Assembly: GCA_023409735.1 (NCBI GenBank)
Contig: JAEYRB010000043.1
Location: 1-9,934 of the forward strand
DNA length: 9,934 nt
From: Bacillota bacterium
GTDB taxonomy: Bacteria; Bacillota; Clostridia; Acetivibrionales; DTU013
Direction: 5' to 3'
Within the stretch, counting starts at the first letter, position 1. Each line of letters opens with the position of its first letter. Below are positions 6,010-9,934 of the stretch, piece by piece. Below the pieces are notes generated by a model. The model saw only the letters and a program-made list of their open reading frames with translations, ran no database searches and was not told the origin of the DNA. A program made the translations under genes and the position numbers.

Positions 6010-6693
6010 TTGGGTTCTTATTTAATGATGTTTGCAGAAGGAATATTAACATTTGTATCGCCCTGCATATTGCCCATGATACCGGTCTATTTAATCTATT
6101 TGGCAGGAGCGGGAAATGAAAATGATGCTGCAATAGCACCAAAGAGTGGTAAAACACGCCTTCTAACTAATGCACTGGGATTCGTTATCGGCTTTACTAT
6201 CGTATTTATATTGCTGGGTGCAACAGCTACAGCACTTGGCCAATTCCTCGAAAGCAACAGAGCGATCCTTCAGAAAATAAGCGGCATTATTATTGTTATA
6301 TTCGGGCTTAACTATATCGGTCTTATAAAAATAGGCTTTTTAAATGCTGAAAAACGACTACCCTTTAAATTTAACCAAATGAAATTCTTTACCTCCATCC
6401 TTTTTGGATTTATATTTTCCTTCAGCTGGACTCCTTGTCTCAGCTCATTTTTAGGTCCTGCACTGCTGCTTGCAGGTAGCTCAGAAACCATTACGGGAGG
6501 TATACTTCTATTATTGGTGTATTCAATTGGTCTTGGAGTACCCTTTATTCTTTCAGCAATTGTATTCGATAAGGCAAAGCAAGCCTTCGACCTCTTGAAA
6601 AGGTATGGAAGTGTCATACGCATTGTATCCGGCATACTGCTTATAATCTCAGGAATTCTTGTTTTCGCCGATCTGATGAAGTATTTGATATAG
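6010..6693 (+). CDS. ccdA: CcdA-family thiol-disulfide (cytochrome c biogenesis) membrane protein
   Basis: A 227-residue, roughly six-helix protein of the CcdA/DsbD-transmembrane family, which carries electrons from cytoplasmic thioredoxin across the membrane to extracytoplasmic thioredoxin-like proteins. The two redox cysteines are in SPCILPMIPVYL (Cys19, helix 1) and SWTPCLSSFLGPALLLA (Cys143, helix 4). The second site reads TPCLSS where the usual pattern is TPCxGP. The frame opens at GTG 5977, but TTG 6010 is preferred because AGAGGGTGA precedes it at good spacing and the hydrophobic segment begins there as in relatives. The thioredoxin-like gene 126 nt downstream, same strand, is the likely electron acceptor. 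The stop codon lies inside a tandem repeat. Confidence 0.9.
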   Translation: MGSYLMMFAEGILTFVSPCILPMIPVYLIYLAGAGNENDAAIAPKSGKTRLLTNALGFVIGFTIVFILLGATATALGQFLESNRAILQKISGIIIVIFGLNYIGLIKIGFLNAEKRLPFKFNQMKFFTSILFGFIFSFSWTPCLSSFLGPALLLAGSSETITGGILLLLVYSIGLGVPFILSAIVFDKAKQAFDLLKRYGSVIRIVSGILLIISGILVFADLMKYLI

Positions 6694-6773
6694 TGAGCAG
6701 CTAATAATTCATCTGAAACGAATGAAATATTTGATATAGTAATCAGCTAAAATTTATCTGAAACGGCTGATTT
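6682..6773 (+). repeat. 46-nt tandem repeat spanning the ccdA stop codon
   Basis: Two adjacent units start with TATTTGATATAGT (6682 and 6728) and share an ATCTGAAACG block. The first unit contains the last codons and stop of ccdA. The second contains a 7-bp hairpin, AATCAGC (6741-6747) with GCTGATT (6766-6772). It fills most of the gap before the thioredoxin-like gene and may affect mRNA stability or termination between the two genes. Confidence 0.8.
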
Positions 6774-6819
6774 TGATACAAGACTAAGATACTAATTATG
6801 GAAAGGGGCTTAAGATATA

Positions 6820-7461
6820 ATGAACAAAAAAAAGCTTAGTTTATTAATATGGATTCTTGTATTTGCAGCATTACTCGTAGTTGCCTATGTATTTTATTCG
6901 AACAATAAAGCCGGCAACCTTATTACGCCGCCGCAAAGCACAACAGATCAGCAGAAGACAGTAAATAATAAAGTGGACGAAGGCCCATCTGAAACACAAG
7001 CGGCTCCGGATAGCAGTAAGACTGAGGCAGAAAAGGTTATGGCTCCGGATTTTACACTTATGGATATGGATGGTAACTCCATCAAGCTATCAGATTATAA
7101 GGACAAAATCGTTGTACTTAATTTTTGGGCAGTATGGTGTAAATACTGCATAAAGGAAATGCCTGATCTTGATAAGCTGAATAAAGAGCTTAATGATGAA
7201 GGTGACGGCATCGTGCTTGCAGTAAACGTACAGGAATCAAAGGAAACTGTGCAGAAATACCTTGACTCAAACGATTTCGACATAAAGGTTTTATTGGATG
7301 AGAACGGCACCGTAGTCGACACATATGGAGTTGATGGTTTTCCAACGACACTTCTTGTTAACAAGGACGGATCGGTATATGCATATATTCCCGGACTCAC
7401 CGATATTGATACCCTTCGTACGCTTATAAACAAAATGCGGAATGGGGAGCCGCTAAAGTAA
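6820..7461 (+). CDS. Membrane-anchored TlpA/ResA-like thioredoxin
   Basis: A 213-residue protein: basic N-terminus, one uncleaved-looking membrane helix (about residues 7-26), a polar low-complexity linker (30-72, rich in T, Q, S, E) and a TlpA/ResA-type thioredoxin fold outside the membrane. The fold starts at APDFTLMDMDGN, with the active site FWAVWCKYC (Cys107, Cys110) and the cis-proline loop GFPTTLLV (Pro175). The usual WCxPC proline is a tyrosine (CKYC), which probably alters redox potential or partner choice. No lipobox is seen. Start: ATG 6820 with AAGGGG 11 nt upstream, a slightly long spacing. It should be reduced by the upstream CcdA and reduce disulfides in extracytoplasmic proteins; no cytochrome c genes are nearby, so the client is unknown. 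Confidence 0.9.
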   Translation: MNKKKLSLLIWILVFAALLVVAYVFYSNNKAGNLITPPQSTTDQQKTVNNKVDEGPSETQAAPDSSKTEAEKVMAPDFTLMDMDGNSIKLSDYKDKIVVLNFWAVWCKYCIKEMPDLDKLNKELNDEGDGIVLAVNVQESKETVQKYLDSNDFDIKVLLDENGTVVDTYGVDGFPTTLLVNKDGSVYAYIPGLTDIDTLRTLINKMRNGEPLK

Positions 7462-7468
7462 ATTTAGC
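7452..7468. repeat. 6-bp inverted repeat at the junction of two convergent genes
   Basis: GCTAAA-GTAAA-TTTAGC straddles the stop codons of the thioredoxin-like gene (7459-7461) and the ABC-F gene (7453-7455). It is short, AT-rich and has no T-tract, so it is a poor terminator by itself. Transcripts from both sides probably run into the opposite gene. Confidence 0.45.
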
Positions 7469-9336
7469 AGCCTCCTGTATTCCTCTTCCAGCTTATCCCT
7501 ATCACCCTGCCCCGCAGAAAGCTTTGCAATAATCTCTGTAATACGCATTTGCAGCATAGAGCGTTCCAGCTCTGCTGAAATGTGCCCCGGGCCTGAAATG
7601 TTCCCAGCGCCCGCAAATCGCTGGCTATTACCATCATTATCTATCTTTCTTTCATACTCGCTAAGCTTGCCTTCAAAGTAATTTATCGAATGGTTTCCCA
7701 AAACCAGCAGTCTGTCTGCTACCGCATTGACAAATGTCTTATCATGAGAAACAAATATAACAGTTCCTTCATACTCGCTCAGTACTTCCTCAAGTGCTTC
7801 AACCGATTGCATATCCAGGTAGTTTGTAGGCTCATCCAGGAGCAAAATATTAGCACCTGATACAAACATTTTAGCAAAGGCGGTTTTTATTTTCTCTCCT
7901 CCGCTTAGTACTCCGACCCTTTTGTATACATCCTCCCCTTGAATAAGCAGCCTTGCCAAAATTGTTCGAGCAGTAGTCTGGGTCTGTACACTGCCCAGCA
8001 TGACATTTTCTAGAACACTTTTATTCTCATCCAAGTGTTCAAAGCCTTGTCTGAAATATGCAAGCCTTGCTTTTGGTACTACACGAATATTGCTGCTTCC
8101 CCCCGTATAGATCAAATTCAGCAGTGTCGTTTTGCCTGTTCCGTTTTCTCCCCAAAGTGCTGTTTTTAAGCCATTATATATAGTAAAGGATGCATTTTGG
8201 AATACTCTTACACTTCCATAGCTGAAATTAAGCTTTTCAGCAGAAATAATCACTTTGTTTTGCGGCGGGTCGGTGAGATAAAAATCCAGCTTGATCTCAG
8301 CCGCTTCTCTGGGTTTTTCCCTAACCTCGAGTTTATCTAATCTCATTTTAAGACTATTGGCTGCATTATTAAGCTTTTTTTGCCGTTCCCCGATACTTCT
8401 CTTATGCAGCCTTGCTTCTGAATTTCCCATTCTTGCCGGTGCCTTGCGCATCTTCCCGGCTCGTTGCTGTCTGCCAATAATAGCCGCTTCCAAGTTGTCT
8501 TTGGTATTGGTGTATTTTTCATATTCTATCATTTCACGCTTTTGTTCTTTCTCGCACTGCTGCATGTAAAATGTGTAATTACCATTAAAAATCCTAATCT
8601 TGCCATCCCGGATCTCCAGAATCTTATTGCAGAGTCCGTCAAGGAGATTTCTGTCATGACTGACGAGAACGAAAGATTGCTGCCTTTGCAGCTTATCTTT
8701 CAATAGCTCTATTCCTTTAAAATCCAAATTGGATGTGGGCTCATCTGCAAACATCAGCATATGACCGGTGCTAAATGCATCAGCTATTTTAAGCCTAGTC
8801 TTTTCTCCTCCGCTTAGATTGTCTCTTTTTACCTTTTCGCCAAGTTCAAACTCCGCGAGGAGTCTTTGCAGTTGTTCCGGGTTCTCTCCATAGGGATAGT
8901 CTCTGTCGGCATCAACAGCTGATAGTGGTATTGCTGCTTCATCGAGTTCAATGTTTAGAGAATCCGTTGGTTTAGCATAACCCTTGATATGCTTTTTCTC
9001 ACTATCTTCATCTTGCTCGGAAACCGGAATAATGGTTTTACCGGGTTCCAGATTTAGTGAATCCGTTGGTTCAGAATAACCCTTGACATACTTTTTCTCG
9101 CTGTCTCCATCTTGTTCGGAAAACTGCCGAATATAGCTTATATCACAAAAGCGCTTAACGAAGCCTTTATCAGGTTCTACTCGTCCGGCAAGGATATCGA
9201 GTAAAGTAGTTTTCCCCGAGCCATTCAAACCAACAATACCAATTTTGTCACCTGTATATAGCGATACCTCCTCAAGTTCTAAAACAAGTCTATCCGAATA
9301 ATATTTCTTAATGTTTCTCGCTTCCATAAGCAGCAT
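7453..9336 (-). CDS. ABC-F ATPase, antibiotic-resistance (ribosomal protection) type
   Basis: A 627-residue soluble protein with two ABC domains and no membrane segment. NBD1: Walker A GLNGSGKTT (36-44), Q-loop Gln71, signature LSGGEK (174-179), Walker B FADEPTSNLD (196-205), His227. An interdomain linker at about 255-345 is charged and helical and contains APARMGNSEARLHK, as in Vga/Lsa/CplR-like proteins. NBD2: GENGTGKTT (396-404), LSGGEK (477-482), LLLDEPTNYLD (498-508), His531. Both catalytic glutamates are present. Such proteins enter the ribosomal E site and displace pleuromutilins, lincosamides or streptogramin A; which drugs apply here is not determinable. Start: ATG 9336, GGGGAG 7 nt before; an earlier ATG (9357) has no ribosome site. 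NBD1 carries a duplicated 33-residue insertion (73-138). It overlaps the thioredoxin gene by 9 bp tail to tail. Confidence 0.9.
   Translation of the reverse strand: MLLMEARNIKKYYSDRLVLELEEVSLYTGDKIGIVGLNGSGKTTLLDILAGRVEPDKGFVKRFCDISYIRQFSEQDGDSEKKYVKGYSEPTDSLNLEPGKTIIPVSEQDEDSEKKHIKGYAKPTDSLNIELDEAAIPLSAVDADRDYPYGENPEQLQRLLAEFELGEKVKRDNLSGGEKTRLKIADAFSTGHMLMFADEPTSNLDFKGIELLKDKLQRQQSFVLVSHDRNLLDGLCNKILEIRDGKIRIFNGNYTFYMQQCEKEQKREMIEYEKYTNTKDNLEAAIIGRQQRAGKMRKAPARMGNSEARLHKRSIGERQKKLNNAANSLKMRLDKLEVREKPREAAEIKLDFYLTDPPQNKVIISAEKLNFSYGSVRVFQNASFTIYNGLKTALWGENGTGKTTLLNLIYTGGSSNIRVVPKARLAYFRQGFEHLDENKSVLENVMLGSVQTQTTARTILARLLIQGEDVYKRVGVLSGGEKIKTAFAKMFVSGANILLLDEPTNYLDMQSVEALEEVLSEYEGTVIFVSHDKTFVNAVADRLLVLGNHSINYFEGKLSEYERKIDNDGNSQRFAGAGNISGPGHISAELERSMLQMRITEIIAKLSAGQGDRDKLEEEYRRLLNLL
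8923..9120 (-). repeat. 99-bp in-frame tandem duplication inside the ABC-F gene
   Basis: Two 33-codon units (9022-9120 encoding residues 73-105; 8923-9021 encoding 106-138) follow each other directly. Each runs from SEQD through DSEKK, KGY, PTDSLN to IIP or AIP. The DNA is also very similar, for example ATCCGTTGGTT and ATAACCCTTGA in both, so the duplication looks recent. It lies between the Q-loop and the signature of NBD1, in the helical subdomain, and adds acidic, lysine-containing, probably flexible sequence. Confidence 0.95.
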
Positions 9337-9354
9337 AAAAAATCTCCCCTTCCA

Positions 9355-9474
9355 CATTTCCGGTAGTGGAGGTACTCGTCCGGCGAACTATATTATCCTC
9401 CGGTAAAAGTACATCATATCCGGTATTGGATGTATCCATCCGACGATCTATGCGATCTGCCGATAAAAGTACAT
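9355..9474 (-). repeat. Two 60-bp tandem repeats just upstream of the ABC-F gene
   Basis: Units 9415-9474 and 9355-9414 both start with ATGTACTTTTA and end around TACCGGA.ATG on the minus strand and are identical at 46 of 60 positions. A reading frame runs through both (as part of 9308-9523), but 8 of its 10 changed codons are non-synonymous, which argues against a constrained protein. In unit 1 GGATGTA and TACATCC can pair; in unit 2 GGAGG and CCTCC can pair. They end 18 nt before the ABC-F start codon and so flank its ribosome site. Confidence 0.85.
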
Positions 9475-9610
9475 CCTCGTAATGTGCAGGAAAGACTTGT
9501 AACCTAAGTGGGCTACCACCCACAACCCAGCGAATGAGTTTATTGCAGCGAATGTAAACCTATTTTCTGTTTTTCATTCCAACTGCAATTTCGCGGTAAT
9601 TAGTCATTAA

Positions 9611-9672
9611 CAAAAGTCTCGAGGGCATCGAGCCCTTCTCGCCTTTTTGCTGTAGACCTTCGGTCAACGCCG
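9611..9672 (-). repeat. Post-terminator repeat, copy B (ABC-F leader)
   Basis: This is the most complete copy. On the minus strand: GGCGTTGACCGAAGGTCTAC (containing GACC-GAA-GGTC), AGCAAAAAGGCGAGA, then AGGGCTCGATGCCCT, a hairpin, then CGAGACTTTT. It shares its first half with copy C and its second half with copy A. It follows a TTTATTTA tract (9673-9683) and a CCTC-ATGT-GAGG hairpin, as the other copies follow terminators. Confidence 0.8.
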
Positions 9673-9683
9673 TTAAATAAAGG

Positions 9684-9727
9684 CACCTCACATGAGGCAG
9701 CTCGCAGCTAATACCATTTAAGCTGCG
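9684..9727 (-). promoter_or_regulatory. Hairpin pair with T-tract in the ABC-F leader (candidate attenuator)
   Basis: On the minus strand CGCAGCT and AGCTGCG (9721-9727 and 9703-9709) make a perfect 7-bp stem with an 11-nt loop. CCTC-ATGT-GAGG follows, extended by wobbles, and then CCTTTATTTA. A second AGCTGC copy directly after the first allows alternative pairing with GCAGCT. The order resembles an anti-terminator/terminator pair, but the second stem is weak. Confidence 0.45.
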
Positions 9728-9772
9728 TAAGCAGATTACAAGCCGATCCAGCACAGTCCATAACAGCAACAA

Positions 9773-9838
9773 TTACTGCAAAAGGTAGTTCGTCATTAAT
9801 AAATCTACCCCGCAGTCATATTGCTCAAAAACCATCAT
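9773..9838 (-). CDS. Possible 21-residue leader peptide in the ABC-F transcript
   Basis: ATG 9838 opens a 21-codon frame beginning MMVFEQYDCGVDL and ending LLMTNYLLQ, then TAA. It starts a few codons after a 4-codon mini-ORF and lies within the leader before the candidate attenuator. The ribosome site is weak. Leader-peptide control is common for ABC-F resistance genes, but translation here is only a guess. Confidence 0.25.
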   Translation of the reverse strand: MMVFEQYDCGVDLLMTNYLLQ

Positions 9839-9846
9839 TTGCTGAA

Positions 9847-9861
9847 TTAGCCAATCCTCAT
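9847..9861 (-). CDS. Four-codon mini-ORF (MRIG) near the ABC-F transcript start
   Basis: ATG AGG ATT GGC TAA, with GGGTAAGG 8 nt upstream, begins about 28 nt after the predicted transcription start. vmlR of Bacillus subtilis, another ABC-F gene, has a comparably tiny leader ORF (known from the literature). Chance is possible at this length. Confidence 0.35.
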   Translation of the reverse strand: MRIG

Positions 9862-9895
9862 TTGAAATACCTTACCCTTTCGTTTATATACATAT

Positions 9896-9924
9896 ATTGT
9901 AACCTTTTTTTCGAGATTAATCAA
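9896..9924 (-). promoter_or_regulatory. Sigma-A promoter of the ABC-F leader
   Basis: TTGATT (9919-9924), a 17-nt spacer with an A-run, and TACAAT (9896-9901) on the minus strand. Transcription would start near 9889, giving a leader of about 550 nt before the ABC-F start at 9336. No other comparably good promoter was seen nearer the gene. Confidence 0.75.
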
Positions 9925-9934
9925 TATCATAAAA

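Larger units (their letters stand above)
9575..9813 (-). repeat. Degenerate direct repeats flanking post-terminator copy B
   Basis: On the minus strand TTAATGACTAATTACC (9595-9610) and TTAATGACGAACTACC (9784-9799) match at 14 of 16 positions, each followed shortly by TTGCAGT. They lie on either side of copy B and its hairpins. Both encode LLMTNY in an open frame. They may mark a duplication or insertion of the segment between them. Confidence 0.5.

Noticed and set aside
9308..9523. 71-codon ORF over the ABC-F leader repeats
   Set aside because: It has a GTG start without a ribosome site and overlaps the ABC-F start. Its two repeat units differ mostly by non-synonymous changes, so it is probably not coding.
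9560..9772. 70-codon ORF through repeat copy B
   Set aside because: The frame runs through the hairpins and the dispersed motif, and no ribosome site is seen. It is kept only as part of the repeat discussion.

Overview
The window reads as low-GC Firmicute DNA, most likely from an anaerobic clostridium. AGGAGG-type ribosome sites, sigma-A-like promoters with 17-nt spacers, two clostridial-style riboswitches, stand-alone ECF substrate-binding (S) subunits and an ABC-F protein of the ribosome-protection type all fit. I cannot name a species. There is no tRNA, rRNA, CRISPR array or transposase.

Layout, left to right. (1) 56-241, minus: a 61-residue protein with two CxxC metal knuckles. (2) 408-3384: a MocR-type regulator (minus) diverges from a MATE exporter (plus), with a perfect 12-bp inverted repeat over their overlapping promoters. 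(3) 3546-5560: two minus-strand vitamin/cofactor-precursor transporters, each with its own attenuated leader. thiT has a TPP riboswitch and terminator; queT has a preQ1-I riboswitch and terminator. (4) 5589-5935: the decayed C-terminal end of a CPBP (CAAX-protease-like) membrane protein, a tiny ATGA-overlapping ORF and an inverted repeat. (5) 5943-7461, plus: a thiol-redox pair, ccdA and a membrane-anchored TlpA/ResA-like thioredoxin. (6) 7453-9924, minus: an ABC-F ATPase of the antibiotic-resistance type, overlapping the thioredoxin gene tail to tail, with a roughly 550-nt leader that holds a good promoter, mini-ORFs, hairpins and tandem repeats.

The least explained structure is a roughly 55-62-nt motif present three times (4125-4182, 5353-5402, 9611-9672). 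It always lies on the minus strand and directly after a terminator-like hairpin and a TTTATTT-type tract, in the leaders of three unrelated genes (thiT, queT and the ABC-F gene). Its core is a GACC-GAA-GGTC-type hairpin, then CTACAGCAAAAAG, then a GGGCTCGATGCCC-type hairpin. It could be a dispersed repeat that tolerates or prefers post-terminator sites, or a structured regulatory RNA module.

Local tandem duplication is a second theme: a 99-bp in-frame duplication inside the ABC-F gene, a 60-bp duplication in its leader, and a 46-nt duplication across the ccdA stop codon.
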